DNA of 64,000 nt from Candidatus Pantoea gossypiicola (GTDB taxonomy: Bacteria > Pseudomonadota > Gammaproteobacteria > Enterobacterales > Enterobacteriaceae): positions 1 through 64,000 of the forward strand of contig NZ_VWVM01000015.1 of NCBI RefSeq assembly GCF_008632075.1, written 5' to 3'. The notes beneath the pieces were generated by a model that worked only from the letters and a program-made list of their open reading frames with translations, was not told where the DNA came from and did no database searches. Below are positions 1 through 8,487 of this stretch, piece by piece (position 1 is the first letter of the stretch; every line of letters starts with the position of its first letter). Both the position numbers and the translations under genes were made by a program.

Positions 1-125
1 CCAGACATTACTCACCCGTCCGCCACTCGTCACCCGAGAGCAAGCTCTCTGTGCTACCGTCCGACTTGCATGTGTTAGGCCTGCCGCCAGCGTTCAATCT
101 GAGCCATGATCAAACTCTTCAATTT
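1..125 (-). rRNA. 16S ribosomal RNA, 5' end only
   Basis: The reverse complement of this stretch begins AAATTGAAGAGTTTGATC, the classical first bases of mature enterobacterial 16S rRNA, and runs through helix 6 (AGAGAGCTTGCTCTCGGG) to the conserved GAGTAATGTCTGG. The mature 5' end is therefore base 125, and the rest of the operon lies outside the window. In E. coli, gmhB is also followed, in the same direction, by an rRNA operon (rrnH), so this is probably its counterpart. The V1 variable region looks Pantoea/Erwinia-like, which is a judgement from memory rather than a search. Confidence 0.97.
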
Positions 126-448
126 AAGTTTGATTTGCTGCAACAAGTGCAGCGATGCTCATCTGTAAAACGTCATAATGAATTTCATTATGTGTTCACT
201 CGTGAGGCTTTGATATTTTTGTGCGTCCGGAGACGCTGATATCAATCCTGCGAGTGCCCACACAGATTGTCTGATAAATTGTTAAAGAGCAGTGCGAACA
301 GTGCGTTAGCGTCCTGTCGCGAGGTGGCGTATATTACGCTTTCCTCCTGCAGAGTCAACCTCTATTTCAGAAGTTTTTCTCCGGCGGGTCAGTCTCCTGA
401 ACCTTCAACCCGTTTCCCGTTGCCGGTGTGCCGTGTCGATGGAGGCGC
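126..448 (-). promoter_or_regulatory. rRNA operon leader with boxA antiterminator
   Basis: This gene-free stretch is the transcribed leader of the rRNA operon. A boxA element reading TGCTCTTTAAC on the minus strand lies at 281-291, followed by the AATTTATCAGACAATCTGTG block typical of enterobacterial rrn leaders. It recruits the Nus antitermination complex and carries the upstream half of the RNase III processing stem for 16S. Short reading frames here have no support and are not genes. Confidence 0.85.
325..358 (-). promoter_or_regulatory. rrn P2 promoter
   Basis: On the minus strand, TTGACT (358-353) and TAATAT (336-331) are separated by 16 bp and followed by ACGCCACC. The position about 110 bp downstream of P1 and the sequence match the constitutive second promoter of enterobacterial rRNA operons. 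Confidence 0.8.
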
Positions 449-476
449 ATTATAGGGAACGGTTCAGATAGCGCAA
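440..476 (-). promoter_or_regulatory. rrn P1 promoter
   Basis: On the minus strand, TTGCGC (476-471) and TATAAT (454-449) are separated by 16 bp, the short spacer typical of rrn P1. A GC-rich discriminator GCGCCTCC follows, with a likely start near base 440. Such promoters respond to ppGpp/DksA and to initiating nucleotide level. The A/T-rich bases upstream, next to the gmhB stop, would hold UP element and Fis contacts. Confidence 0.85.
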
Positions 477-530
477 GTGCAAATTGAGACTTTTTTACTG
501 TTCGTCTGAAATTTGCACAAAAGCGCCGTT

Positions 531-1091
531 TTAGCCCTGTTTAATGCGTGCAGGCAGCTCTGCCAGGCTATTAATTACCCAGTCTGCTGCAGCTTCGCCT
601 TCAGCTGTGACGGGTTTACCGCTACGCACCAGCACTTTGGTGCCAACGCCCGCAGCCTTTCCTGCCAGCATATCTTCCAGCTTGTCACCCACCATATAGG
701 AAGCAGCCATATCAATATGCAACTCTTCCTGTGCGGTCAGCAGCATGCCTGGCTGTGGCTTACGGCAATCACATTCCTGACGGAATTCTTCTACAGTTGC
801 TTCGGGATGGTGAGGACAGAAATAGATGCCATCAAGATCGACGTCGCGATCGGCCAGCGACCAGTCCATCCACTCTGTCAGACGCATAAAGGTATCTTCG
901 GTAAACATACCGCGTGCTATGCCAGACTGATTGGTCACGATCACCAGCGCATACCCCATTGCCTTCAACTGCTGCAGCGCTTCAATCGTGCCGTCAATAA
1001 ACTGGAAGTCATCGATCTCATGGACATAGCCACTGTCGATATTAAGGGTGCCATCACGATCAAGAAAAATAGCGGGGACTTTATTCGCCAC
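531..1091 (-). CDS. gmhB: D-glycero-beta-D-manno-heptose 1,7-bisphosphate 7-phosphatase
   Basis: The 186-residue protein is a HAD-superfamily phosphatase that removes the C7 phosphate from heptose bisphosphate in the cytoplasm, a step toward ADP-heptose for the lipopolysaccharide inner core. The HAD motif I (FLDRDGTLN) starts near residue 9, motif II is IVTNQSG near 51, and a zinc-loop pattern CPHH...CDCRKP lies near 92-111. Length matches the E. coli enzyme (191). It is transcribed away from metN and toward the rRNA operon, as in E. coli. No terminator is visible between its stop and rrn P1, only about 54 bp away. Confidence 0.95.
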   Translation of the reverse strand: MANKVPAIFLDRDGTLNIDSGYVHEIDDFQFIDGTIEALQQLKAMGYALVIVTNQSGIARGMFTEDTFMRLTEWMDWSLADRDVDLDGIYFCPHHPEATVEEFRQECDCRKPQPGMLLTAQEELHIDMAASYMVGDKLEDMLAGKAAGVGTKVLVRSGKPVTAEGEAAADWVINSLAELPARIKQG

Positions 1092-1172
1092 GTAGAAACT
1101 CCTGCTGTAAAAATTGCCGATCAGTATCGCATGATTGCTGTAAAAGGGAGAATGTCAGATTGAATCACTTCC

Positions 1173-1202
1173 ATTGATTTAGACGTCTGGATGCCTTAAC
1201 AT
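1173..1202 (+). promoter_or_regulatory. metNIQ promoter with MetJ operator
   Basis: TTGATT (1174-1179) and TAACAT (1197-1202) are 17 bp apart. Inside the spacer is a consensus Met box AGACGTCT (1181-1188), followed by a degenerate box GGATGCCT (1189-1196). MetJ with S-adenosylmethionine binds tandem 8-bp Met boxes. An operator inside the promoter would repress methionine import when methionine is plentiful. Promoter strength is inferred. Confidence 0.75.
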
Positions 1203-1280
1203 CCATCCAGCTTTTATAGCGATTAAAAGTGACGAGGCTTCCCACACCACGGACAACGCAACACGATAATTAATAACATA

Positions 1281-2312
1281 ATGATTAAACTAGAAAATAT
1301 TACTAAGGTGTTTCAGCAAGGCTCGCGGACTATTCCGGCATTAACGGATGTCAGCCTGCACGTGCCTGCCGGACAGATTTATGGCGTTATCGGCGCTTCC
1401 GGGGCCGGTAAAAGTACATTGATTCGTTGCGTGAATCTGCTGGAGCGCCCGACTTCGGGTCGCGTACTGGTCGACGGAGCCGATCTGACTGCTCTTAATG
1501 AACGTCAGTTAACCCAGGCGCGCCGCCAGATTGGCATGATCTTCCAGCACTTTAACCTGATGAACTCACGCACCGTTGCGGGCAACGTTTCTCTGCCACT
1601 GGAACTCGGTAATCTCTCCCGCGCTCAGATCAACGCTCGTGTCACTGAGCTGCTGGAACTGGTGGGATTGTCTGATAAGCATGATGCCTGGCCTGCAAAT
1701 CTCTCGGGTGGTCAGAAGCAGCGTGTCGCGATTGCCCGTGCGCTGGCCAGCAATCCCAAGGTTTTGCTGTGTGATGAAGCCACCAGCGCACTGGATCCCG
1801 CTACAACCCGCTCTATTCTGGAGCTGCTGAAAGATATCAATCGCCGCCTTGGGCTGACGATTCTCCTGATCACTCATGAGATGGATGTGGTGAAACGCAT
1901 CTGCGACCAGGTTGCGGTCATTAGTCACGGTGAGCTGATCGAGAAAGACAGCGTCAGTGAAGTGTTCTCACACCCTAAGACGCCTCTGGCGCAACAGTTT
2001 ATTCAGTCGACTCTGCATCTGGATATTCCGGATGATTACCAGCAGCGTCTTTCAGCCACTGCCACTGAAGGCACCGTACCGCTGCTGCGACTGGAGTTCA
2101 CCGGTAAATCGGTTGATGCGCCACTGCTTTCCGAAGCGGCCCGGCGTTACAACGTGAATAACAACATTATCAGTGCCCAGATGGATTACGCCGGTGGTGT
2201 AAAGTTCGGCATTATGCTGGCCGAAATGCATGGCGCAGAAAGCGATACGCGCGAGGCGATAACCTGGCTGAAGGAGAATCATGTGAAAGTAGAGGTGTTA
2301 GGTTATGTCTGA
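1281..2312 (+). CDS. metN: D/L-methionine ABC transporter, ATP-binding subunit
   Basis: The 343-residue ATPase energises methionine uptake across the inner membrane. The Walker A motif (GASGAGKST) is near residues 38-46, the signature [15 protein letters not shown] near 140, and Walker B ([12 protein letters not shown]) near 160. A C-terminal NIL/ACT-like domain (about residues 260-343), which senses methionine and trans-inhibits transport, is present at full length. It is the first gene of metNIQ, downstream of a Met-box promoter, and its end overlaps metI by 8 bp, suggesting translational coupling. The ribosome-binding site before the ATG is weak. Confidence 0.97.
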   Translation: MIKLENITKVFQQGSRTIPALTDVSLHVPAGQIYGVIGASGAGKSTLIRCVNLLERPTSGRVLVDGADLTALNERQLTQARRQIGMIFQHFNLMNSRTVAGNVSLPLELGNLSRAQINARVTELLELVGLSDKHDAWPANLSGGQKQRVAIARALASNPKVLLCDEATSALDPATTRSILELLKDINRRLGLTILLITHEMDVVKRICDQVAVISHGELIEKDSVSEVFSHPKTPLAQQFIQSTLHLDIPDDYQQRLSATATEGTVPLLRLEFTGKSVDAPLLSEAARRYNVNNNIISAQMDYAGGVKFGIMLAEMHGAESDTREAITWLKENHVKVEVLGYV

Positions 2313-2958
2313 AGCGATGATGTGGTTGCTGGGACGGGGCGTATGGGAAACGCTGATGATGACCTTCGTCTCTGGCTTTTTCGGTTTTGTACTGGGCCTG
2401 CCGGTCGGCGTTTTACTTTATGTCACCCGTCCAGGACAGATTCTGCAGAATCAGGGGCTGTACCGCGTGCTCTCCGCGCTGGTGAATATCTTCCGTTCTA
2501 TTCCTTTCATTATCTTACTGGTCTGGATGATTCCTTTTACCCGCGTTATCGTCGGCACCTCCATCGGACTGCAGGCAGCTATCGTTCCGCTGACCGTTGG
2601 CGCTGCACCGTTTATTGCGCGTATGGTTGAAAATGCCTTGCTGGAACTGCCTACCGGCCTGATCGAAGCCTCGCGAGCCATGGGCGCAACGCCAATGCAG
2701 ATCGTCCGTAAGGTCCTGCTGCCGGAAGCGATGCCGGGCCTGGTGAATGCTGCAACCATTACCCTAATTACTCTGGTCGGTTACTCCGCCATGGGTGGCG
2801 CAGTGGGTGCCGGTGGTCTGGGTCAGATCGGCTATCAGTATGGTTATATCGGATACAACGCCACGGTGATGAATACGGTATTGGTGTTGTTAGTGGTTTT
2901 GGTGTATCTCATTCAATTCTGTGGTGACCGCATCGTGCGTGCAGTGTCCCATAAGTAA
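2305..2958 (+). CDS. metI: Methionine ABC transporter, permease subunit
   Basis: The 217-residue integral membrane protein has about five hydrophobic segments and forms the homodimeric channel of the MetNI importer. The cytoplasmic coupling (EAA) loop, with the characteristic [14 protein letters not shown] pattern, sits near residue 123 and contacts the ATPase MetN. The start codon overlaps the end of metN by 8 bp, and metQ follows 34 bp later behind an AAGGAAAGG ribosome-binding site. Length and order match E. coli metI. Confidence 0.97.
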   Translation: MSEAMMWLLGRGVWETLMMTFVSGFFGFVLGLPVGVLLYVTRPGQILQNQGLYRVLSALVNIFRSIPFIILLVWMIPFTRVIVGTSIGLQAAIVPLTVGAAPFIARMVENALLELPTGLIEASRAMGATPMQIVRKVLLPEAMPGLVNAATITLITLVGYSAMGGAVGAGGLGQIGYQYGYIGYNATVMNTVLVLLVVLVYLIQFCGDRIVRAVSHK

Positions 2959-2992
2959 GCCAGCAATCTCACATTATTAAGAAGGAAAGGAT

Positions 2993-3808
2993 ATGTCTTT
3001 CAGATTCAAAAAAATTGCCGCTGTGGGTGCTCTGATTGGCGCGATTGCGCTGGCAGGATGCGATCAAAAAGAGAAAGACGCTAACCACATCAAAGTGGGC
3101 GTCATTGTTGGTGCTGAGCAGCAGGTTGCTGAAGCCGCACAGAAAGTGGCTAAAGAGAAATATGGTCTGGACGTTGAGCTGGTCACCTTTAACGACTACG
3201 TGCTGCCAAATGAAGCGCTGAGCAAAGGCGATATCGACGTCAATGCTTTCCAGCACAAACCGTATCTGGACCAGCAGATTAAAGATCGTGGTTACAAGCT
3301 GGTTTCAGTAGGTAACTCCTTCGTCTACCCGATTGCGGGCTATTCGAAGAAGATCAAGTCGCTGGATGAGCTGCAGGATGGCGCGCAGGTTGCCATTCCG
3401 AATGACCCGACCAACCTGGGCCGTACACTGCTGCTGCTGCAGAAAGTGGGGCTGATCAAATTGAAAGATGGCGTGGGCTTGCTGCCAACCTCGCTGGATA
3501 TCACTGAGAATCCTAAGCATCTGAAAATTGTTGAGCTGGAAGCGCCACAGCTGCCGCGCTCACTGGACGATCAGCAGATCGCGCTGGCCGTAATCAATAC
3601 CACTTACGCCAGCCAGATTGGCCTGACCCCGGCTAAAGATGGCATTTTCGTCGAAGATAAAGATTCGCCTTACGTGAACCTGATTGTTGCCCGCGAAGAT
3701 AATAAAGATGCGGAAAACGTGAAGAAGTTCGTCCAGGCTTACCAGTCTGACGAAGTGAACGAAGCCGCGAACAAAGTCTTTAACGGCGGCGCAGTTAAAG
3801 GCTGGTAA
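2993..3808 (+). CDS. metQ: Methionine-binding lipoprotein
   Basis: The 271-residue substrate-binding protein delivers methionine to MetNI from the periplasm. A lipoprotein signal peptide ends in the lipobox LAGC, with the acylated cysteine at residue 23 followed by Asp-Gln. Asp at +2 is the inner-membrane retention signal for the Lol system. The NLPA-family fold is recognisable from HIKVGVIVG through the conserved NAFQHKPYLD segment. It is the last gene of the operon, with a hairpin terminator about 20 bp after the stop. Confidence 0.97.
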   Translation: MSFRFKKIAAVGALIGAIALAGCDQKEKDANHIKVGVIVGAEQQVAEAAQKVAKEKYGLDVELVTFNDYVLPNEALSKGDIDVNAFQHKPYLDQQIKDRGYKLVSVGNSFVYPIAGYSKKIKSLDELQDGAQVAIPNDPTNLGRTLLLLQKVGLIKLKDGVGLLPTSLDITENPKHLKIVELEAPQLPRSLDDQQIALAVINTTYASQIGLTPAKDGIFVEDKDSPYVNLIVAREDNKDAENVKKFVQAYQSDEVNEAANKVFNGGAVKGW

Positions 3809-3829
3809 TTCAGCTCATCATCTCCTTCA

Positions 3830-3852
3830 GGGCGGCGCTATGCCGCCCTTTC
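3830..3852 (+). terminator. metNIQ terminator
   Basis: GGGCGGC (3830-3836), a five-base loop and GCCGCCC (3842-3848) form a perfect 7-bp GC-rich stem followed by TTTCTGTT, a typical Rho-independent terminator. Confidence 0.85.
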
Positions 3853-3936
3853 TGTTATTGGGTACCCTGCCCGACTTGTTATTTATTCCCGTCCTTGTTT
3901 CAATAACGCCACTTTTTGAAATCTGAGGATGTTGCC

Positions 3937-4335
3937 ATGCGTTTTTTACCGCTCTGCTTGTTAGCATTGATGCTGACAGGGTGTGTTCATGAGTATCACC
4001 CGATAAGCAGCGCACCGTCCCGGCCGCAGCAATCCAGCCAACCGACCCGCAAACCAGTGGTACGACCGGCCCCGGTTAAGCTCTATACCGATGCCGCCGA
4101 TCTGGTCAGCAAACCGTTCCGCGATCTGGGTGAAGTCTCCGCTGAAGATTGCCAGATCAGTAATCAGAACTCCCCGGCCAACATCGCCACAGCACGAAAA
4201 CGTCTGCAGATTAAAGCATCACAGATGAAAGCCAATGCGGTGCTGGTGCATCAGTGTGAAATCGTCACCGGCACGCCGGGCTGTTATCGTCAGGCCGTCT
4301 GCCAGGGTTCAGCACTGAAAGTCAGCAATCAATGA
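3937..4335 (+). CDS. rcsF: Rcs envelope-stress sensor lipoprotein RcsF
   Basis: The 132-residue outer-membrane lipoprotein senses lipopolysaccharide and peptidoglycan damage and triggers the Rcs phosphorelay, controlling capsule, motility and stress genes. The chosen ATG is preceded by GAGG and gives a clean signal peptide with lipobox LTGC at Cys16. An in-frame ATG 7 codons upstream would spoil it. After the lipid anchor comes a Pro/Arg-rich linker (about residues 27-52), then the globular domain with four conserved cysteines that form two non-consecutive disulfides in E. coli RcsF. The stop overlaps the trmO start (ATGA). Confidence 0.95.
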   Translation: MRFLPLCLLALMLTGCVHEYHPISSAPSRPQQSSQPTRKPVVRPAPVKLYTDAADLVSKPFRDLGEVSAEDCQISNQNSPANIATARKRLQIKASQMKANAVLVHQCEIVTGTPGCYRQAVCQGSALKVSNQ

Positions 4336-5036
4336 GTGAATTCGCCTTTGCGCAAATTGGGGTAATCCGTTCACCGTGGAAAGAGAAGTTTGCCGTGCCG
4401 CGCCAGCCAGGTCTGGTGCAGGATGGCGGCGGCGAACTTCACCTGCTGCCCCCCTACAATCAGCCGGAAGCCGTTCGCGGGCTGGAAGACTTCAGTCACC
4501 TCTGGCTGCTGTTTGTCTTCCATCAGACGATGGCGGGCGGCTGGCGTCCTACGGTTCGCCCTCCCCGGCTGGGCGGCAATGCGCGCATGGGTGTTTTTGC
4601 CACACGGTCAACGTTCCGTCCTAACCCGATTGGCATGTCGCTGGTTGAACTAAAAGGGATCAGGATTGAAAAACAGCAGGTGATCCTGCAGCTTGGCAGT
4701 CTGGATCTGGTCGATGGCACGCCGGTGGTGGATATCAAACCTTATCTGCCCTTTGCCGAAGCGCTGCCTCATGCGCAGGCCGGGTTTGCTCAGGCGGCAC
4801 CTGCGGCGGATATGCCTGTTCGCTTCTCCGCGCTGGCCCAGCAGCAGCTTCAGCAGCAGTCGCGCTATCCCAATCTCGCACGTTTTATCAGTGAAGTGCT
4901 GGCACAGGACCCTCGTCCCGCTTACCGTCAGGGTGAAACGCAGGAACGGGAATATGCGGCCTTGCTGATGGATTTTAATGTACGCTGGCGCATTGACGAT
5001 GCCGGTACTGAAGTTATCGCTATCGACCCGCGTTAA
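4332..5036 (+). CDS. trmO: tRNA (N6-threonylcarbamoyladenosine37-N6)-methyltransferase TrmO
   Basis: The 234-residue enzyme methylates N6 of t6A at position 37 in threonine tRNAs using S-adenosylmethionine, improving decoding of ACC codons. The start IGVIRSPWKEKFAVPRQPG and the segment FATRSTFRPNPIGMS (near residue 95) are hallmarks of the TsaA/TrmO family. The C-terminal part includes DPRPAYR near residue 195. The ATG overlaps the rcsF stop by 4 bp, so the two are co-transcribed and probably coupled, as in E. coli (yaeB, 235 residues). Confidence 0.95.
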   Translation: MSEFAFAQIGVIRSPWKEKFAVPRQPGLVQDGGGELHLLPPYNQPEAVRGLEDFSHLWLLFVFHQTMAGGWRPTVRPPRLGGNARMGVFATRSTFRPNPIGMSLVELKGIRIEKQQVILQLGSLDLVDGTPVVDIKPYLPFAEALPHAQAGFAQAAPAADMPVRFSALAQQQLQQQSRYPNLARFISEVLAQDPRPAYRQGETQEREYAALLMDFNVRWRIDDAGTEVIAIDPR

Positions 5037-5125
5037 AACCCGCTTTTGAGCCGGTGATCTCGCTGGTACACTAGCCGCCAGCAAAATTCTGTCTGTGACT
5101 CTCCGATCAACTGGAACCGTAATCA

Positions 5126-6844
5126 ATGCGTACTACTCAATATCTGCTCTCTACTCAGAAAGAGACGCCTTCCGACGCTGAAGTGATCAGCCACCAGCTG
5201 ATGCTGCGCGCCGGTATGATCCGCAAACTGGCTTCTGGCTTGTACACCTGGTTACCGACCGGTGTTCGCGTGCTGAAGAAAGTCGAAAATATCGTGCGCG
5301 AAGAGATGAACAACGCGGGCGCGGTTGAGATTTTAATGCCGGTTGTGCAGCCCGCCGACCTGTGGCAGGAGAGCGGTCGCTGGGAGGAGTATGGCCCGGA
5401 ACTGTTACGTATTGCCGATCGCCACGAGCGTCCGTTCGTGCTGGGTCCGACGCATGAAGAAGTAGTCACTGACCTGATCCGCAATGAGCTGAGCTCTTAT
5501 AAGCAACTGCCGCTCAACCTGTATCAGATTCAGACCAAATTCCGTGATGAAGTGCGTCCACGCTTTGGCGTGATGCGTTCACGCGAGTTCATCATGAAAG
5601 ATGCATACTCGTTTCACGTTTCGCAGGAATCGCTGCAGGAAACCTATGACGCGATGTATCGCGCCTATAGCCAGATTTTCAGCCGTATGGGCCTGGATTT
5701 TCGTGCCGTGCAGGCCGATACCGGCTCTATCGGTGGCAGCGCATCACATGAGTTCCAGGTGCTGGCGCAGAGCGGTGAAGATGATGTGATCTTCTCTACC
5801 GATTCCGATTACGCCGCCAACATTGAGCTGGCCGAAGCCGTCGCCCCCGCCGGTGAACGTGCCGCGCCGTCGCAGGAGATGCAGCTGGTCGAGACGCCAG
5901 ATGCCAAAACCATCGCGGAGCTGGTTGAGCAATTCAGTTTACCTGTTGAAAAGACAGTGAAAACGCTGATTGTTAAAGGTGCTGAAGAGAGCGGTCATGC
6001 ACTGGTTGCCCTGCTGGTTCGCGGCGATCATCAGCTGAATGAGATCAAAGCAGAGAAGTCAGCTATCGTTGCATCACCGCTGGTGTTCGCGACAGAAGAA
6101 GAGATTCGCGCCGCTGTGGGAGCCGGTCCGGGTTCAATCGGCCCGGTTGGTCTGCAGATGCCGATCATCGCTGACCGTACCGTGGCGAAGATGAGCGATT
6201 TCAGCGCCGGTGCCAACGTCGATGGCAAGCATTACTTCGGCATTAACTGGGAGCGCGATCTGCCGCTGGCCAGCGTTGCAGATATCCGTAACGTGGTCGA
6301 AGGCGATTTAAGCCCGGATGGCAAAGGTACGCTGCAGATTAAACGCGGCATTGAAGTCGGTCACATCTTCCAGCTCGGCACCAAGTATTCTGACGCGCTG
6401 AAAGCCTCCGTTCAGGGTGAAGATGGCCGTAATCAGGTGATGAGCATGGGCTGCTATGGCATCGGCATCACTCGCGTGGTTGCCGCAGCCATTGAGCAGA
6501 ACCATGACGATCGCGGCATCATCTGGCCAGCCGCACTGGCACCGTTCGAGGTGGCGATTCTGCCAATGAATATGCAGAAATCGTTCCGCGTTAAAGAGCT
6601 GGCGGAAGAGCTGTATGCCACTCTGCGTGCCAAAGGCGTTGACGTTATTCTGGATGACCGTAAAGAGCGTCCGGGCGTGATGTTCGCCGATATGGAACTG
6701 ATCGGTGTGCCACACACCATCGTCATCGGCGACCGCAATCTCGACAATCAGGAGATTGAATATAAATCACGTCGCGCCGGTGAGAAGCAGATGATTAAGC
6801 AGGATGAGATCGTTGATTTCCTGCTGAAGGCGCTGAATAAGTAA
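5126..6844 (+). CDS. proS: Prolyl-tRNA synthetase
   Basis: The 572-residue class II synthetase charges tRNA-Pro and is exactly the E. coli length. The N-terminal catalytic core holds motif 1 and motif 2 ([17 protein letters not shown], near residue 138). A YbaK-like editing insertion occupies about residues 224-410 and clears mischarged alanyl-tRNA-Pro. Class II motif 3 ([11 protein letters not shown], near 443) and a C-terminal anticodon-binding domain complete it. It has its own intergenic upstream region of about 90 bp. A GC-rich terminator and a repeat element follow. Confidence 0.98.
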   Translation: MRTTQYLLSTQKETPSDAEVISHQLMLRAGMIRKLASGLYTWLPTGVRVLKKVENIVREEMNNAGAVEILMPVVQPADLWQESGRWEEYGPELLRIADRHERPFVLGPTHEEVVTDLIRNELSSYKQLPLNLYQIQTKFRDEVRPRFGVMRSREFIMKDAYSFHVSQESLQETYDAMYRAYSQIFSRMGLDFRAVQADTGSIGGSASHEFQVLAQSGEDDVIFSTDSDYAANIELAEAVAPAGERAAPSQEMQLVETPDAKTIAELVEQFSLPVEKTVKTLIVKGAEESGHALVALLVRGDHQLNEIKAEKSAIVASPLVFATEEEIRAAVGAGPGSIGPVGLQMPIIADRTVAKMSDFSAGANVDGKHYFGINWERDLPLASVADIRNVVEGDLSPDGKGTLQIKRGIEVGHIFQLGTKYSDALKASVQGEDGRNQVMSMGCYGIGITRVVAAAIEQNHDDRGIIWPAALAPFEVAILPMNMQKSFRVKELAEELYATLRAKGVDVILDDRKERPGVMFADMELIGVPHTIVIGDRNLDNQEIEYKSRRAGEKQMIKQDEIVDFLLKALNK

Positions 6845-6858
6845 GCTTTGAAGGAATG

Positions 6859-6888
6859 GTCAGATGCCTCGCTTGTGGGGCGTCTGAC
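6859..6888 (+). other. 12-bp RNA hairpin after proS, no U-tract
   Basis: GTCAGATGCCTC (6859-6870) and GGGGCGTCTGAC (6877-6888) can pair over 12 bp, with two G-U wobbles, around a six-base loop, 15 bp after the proS stop. There is no following T run, so it looks more like a 3'-end stabilising or processing structure than an intrinsic terminator. Confidence 0.5.
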
Positions 6889-6936
6889 AGCCGAAGAATG
6901 AGGTGTGCCCTAACCGGGCCAACGCATGGCGTTTTT

Positions 6937-7022
6937 GTCCATGGCACGGGACGCTTTCCTCTTCTGACCCTGTTCCCTGCGCTCTGAGCTTATTCGTTGC
7001 TGCCAGATTCACGCTGGTCTGG
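6937..7022 (+). repeat. Intergenic repeat, copy A (86 bp)
   Basis: These 86 bases align without gaps to 45995-46080, with 72 identities by my count. Both copies sit in short intergenic spaces downstream of a plus-strand gene (proS here, hemL there). No reading frame is conserved between copies. Copy A lacks the inverted left arm seen in copy B, so it may be a half-element. Confidence 0.75.
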
Positions 7023-7035
7023 TTGATCAGATCCT

Positions 7036-7062
7036 AAACGCCCCGCCTGCGGGGCGTTTTTT
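7036..7062 (+). terminator. proS terminator, overlapping the arfB end
   Basis: AAACGCCCC (7036-7044), loop GCCTGC, then GGGGCGTTT (7051-7059) running into six T residues. The complement also has an A-rich 5' side, so it may terminate arfB, which ends at 7061, from the other strand as well. Confidence 0.88.
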
Positions 7063-7471
7063 ATTGCACCCTGCCGCGCATCGCTTTCGTCGAACTGCGT
7101 CGCGCTTTTCCTTCCAGACGCCGCTCTTTCGAGGCGCGGGTCGGGCGCGTGGCGCGCCGGGCTTTTTCGACCGTGCTCAACTCCCGGATCAGATTGACCA
7201 GACGCTGCAATGCCGCTTCGCGATTCATCTCCTGACTACGATACTCCTGCGCCTTAATCACCACGACACCTTCACCGGTAATCAGGTGATGACTGGCGGT
7301 CAGTAACCGCTCTTTATAAAACGCAGGCAGTGAAGAGGCCGCAATATCGAAGCGCAGATGAATGGCGGTACTGGCTTTGTTGACATGCTGTCCGCCTGCA
7401 CCCTGGGCACGAATTGCCGTCAGCTCGATCTCACTTTCCGGAATCTCAACCGAACGGGATAGCATAATCAT
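7061..7471 (-). CDS. arfB: Alternative ribosome-rescue factor ArfB (peptidyl-tRNA hydrolase)
   Basis: The 136-residue protein rescues ribosomes stalled at mRNA ends without a stop codon by hydrolysing peptidyl-tRNA. The catalytic GGQ motif is at residues 26-28 within [12 protein letters not shown]. The basic C-terminal tail ([10 protein letters not shown]...KAMRG) inserts into the empty mRNA channel. The ATG at 7471 was chosen because it has a GGGGAG ribosome-binding site and matches the E. coli YaeJ start. A GTG five codons upstream would overlap that site. It is monocistronic here: the E. coli neighbours yaeQ and nlpE are absent. Confidence 0.93.
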   Translation of the reverse strand: MIMLSRSVEIPESEIELTAIRAQGAGGQHVNKASTAIHLRFDIAASSLPAFYKERLLTASHHLITGEGVVVIKAQEYRSQEMNREAALQRLVNLIRELSTVEKARRATRPTRASKERRLEGKARRSSTKAMRGRVQ

Positions 7472-7688
7472 CAGCGCGCTCCCCACACCTTAATCACGTT
7501 GACCTCCGATAACCTGTTCATCAAATTAACCTTTTGTGCTCTGATTCATTCCGCCTGAGACAGCGGAATCTGTCACTTTAGCAGTGATTCGCGCACTGAT
7601 CCTGCTTTACGCGGGCTGATTTCCTCCAAATGGCTATGATATAGTCGCCAGTTAACCAGAGTATTTACGCTCTGCTGAGGAGGGCCAC

Positions 7689-7889
7689 GTGCAAAATTAT
7701 TGTGAGTTAGTTCGCCGGAAATATGCCGAAATCGGCAGCGGGGATTTAGGTTACATACCGGATGCGATTGGCTGCGCATTAAAGGCACTTAATGATATTG
7801 CCGCAAATACTGAGCTAAACTCTTCTGTCAGGGAACAGGCGGCCTACGCCGCTGCTAACTTATTGGTGAGCGACTATGTTGATAAATGA
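7689..7889 (+). CDS. yaeP: UPF0253 family protein YaeP
   Basis: The 66-residue protein has no established function and is nearly the same throughout as E. coli YaeP (66 residues), including the C-terminal [14 protein letters not shown]. It starts at GTG, preceded by a strong GAGGAGG site. Its last 14 bases overlap rof, so the two are translated as a coupled pair. A small hairpin (CAGAG/CTCTG, 7657-7674) lies just before the ribosome-binding site. Confidence 0.9.
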   Translation: MQNYCELVRRKYAEIGSGDLGYIPDAIGCALKALNDIAANTELNSSVREQAAYAAANLLVSDYVDK

Positions 7890-8136
7890 AGCGTACCAAC
7901 CTATCAATTGCGATGATTACGATAATCTGGAGCTCGCCTGCCAGAACCACTGGATGCTGTCGCTGGAAATGAAAGATGGCGAGCAGCTTAAGGCAAAGGC
8001 TAAAGAGATCTTTTCACGCAAGAATGTGGAGTATCTGGCTATCGATCTTTCCGGTGAACATCGCGAATTACGTCTCGATCATATCGCCAGCTTTACCCAT
8101 CCCGAACTGGGTACGGTCGTGGTCAGCGCAGAGTAA
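7876..8136 (+). CDS. rof: Rho-binding antiterminator (YaeO)
   Basis: The 86-residue protein inhibits Rho-dependent termination by binding Rho near its primary RNA site. It aligns end to end with E. coli Rof (86 residues): [16 protein letters not shown] at the start and [11 protein letters not shown] at the end. The Sm-like fold is from family knowledge. It overlaps yaeP by 14 bp and is followed by a GC-rich hairpin in the convergent gap with the cytochrome gene. Confidence 0.93.
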   Translation: MLINEAYQPINCDDYDNLELACQNHWMLSLEMKDGEQLKAKAKEIFSRKNVEYLAIDLSGEHRELRLDHIASFTHPELGTVVVSAE

Positions 8137-8148
8137 TCCACGCATTCC

Positions 8149-8167
8149 GGGCGGGACCTTCCCGCCC
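8149..8167 (+). terminator. Hairpin terminator after rof
   Basis: GGGCGGG (8149-8155), ACCTT loop, CCCGCCC (8161-8167). This is a perfect 7-bp stem in the 40-bp gap between convergent genes. The T-tract after it is poor (TGTTAAT), so efficiency is uncertain. Confidence 0.6.
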
Positions 8168-8176
8168 TGTTAATCT

Positions 8177-8485
8177 TCAGGGCTGTAACGAACTGTAGTA
8201 CGCCGCCAGATCCGCCATATCGCTATCGCTTAATCCCGCTACAAACGCCTTCATGACCTCAGCCTGACCGCCACTGCGTTCACCCTTTTTGTAGGCCTGT
8301 AGCGCATGCTCCAGATAAGGAGCGTGTTGTCCGGCCAGGTTTGGGTAAAGCGTTACCGCCGCTTTACCCGCTGTGCCATGACACGCCATGCAACTGGCCG
8401 CTTTTTCTGCGCCGCGCTGCGCATCACCCGCTGCCCACGTCGGTAACACGGCCGCCACGAAACAGGCGATAAGCCATTGCTTCAT
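8177..8485 (-). CDS. Periplasmic class I cytochrome c (c553/c4-like)
   Basis: The 102-residue protein has a Sec signal peptide (cleavage likely after TWA, near residue 18) and one haem-binding motif CMACH at residues 32-36. The segment PNLAGQHAPYLEHALQAYKKG and a likely axial Met78 before AGLSDSDMADLAAYY are typical of c553/c4-type monohaem cytochromes. It should be matured by the Ccm system and carry electrons in the periplasm; its partner is unknown. Its ATG lies 2 bp after the tilS stop, with the GGAGAG site inside tilS, so it is expressed from the tilS transcript. It has no counterpart in this position in E. coli. Confidence 0.85.
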   Translation of the reverse strand: MKQWLIACFVAAVLPTWAAGDAQRGAEKAASCMACHGTAGKAAVTLYPNLAGQHAPYLEHALQAYKKGERSGGQAEVMKAFVAGLSDSDMADLAAYYSSLQP

Positions 8486-8487
8486 TG

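Noticed and set aside
267-455. Short frames in the rRNA leader
   Set aside because: They overlap rrn P1, P2 and boxA; translation there is not expected.
513-1163. Open frame of 216 codons opposite gmhB
   Set aside because: Covers gmhB completely on the other strand; gmhB has clear HAD motifs, this frame has none.
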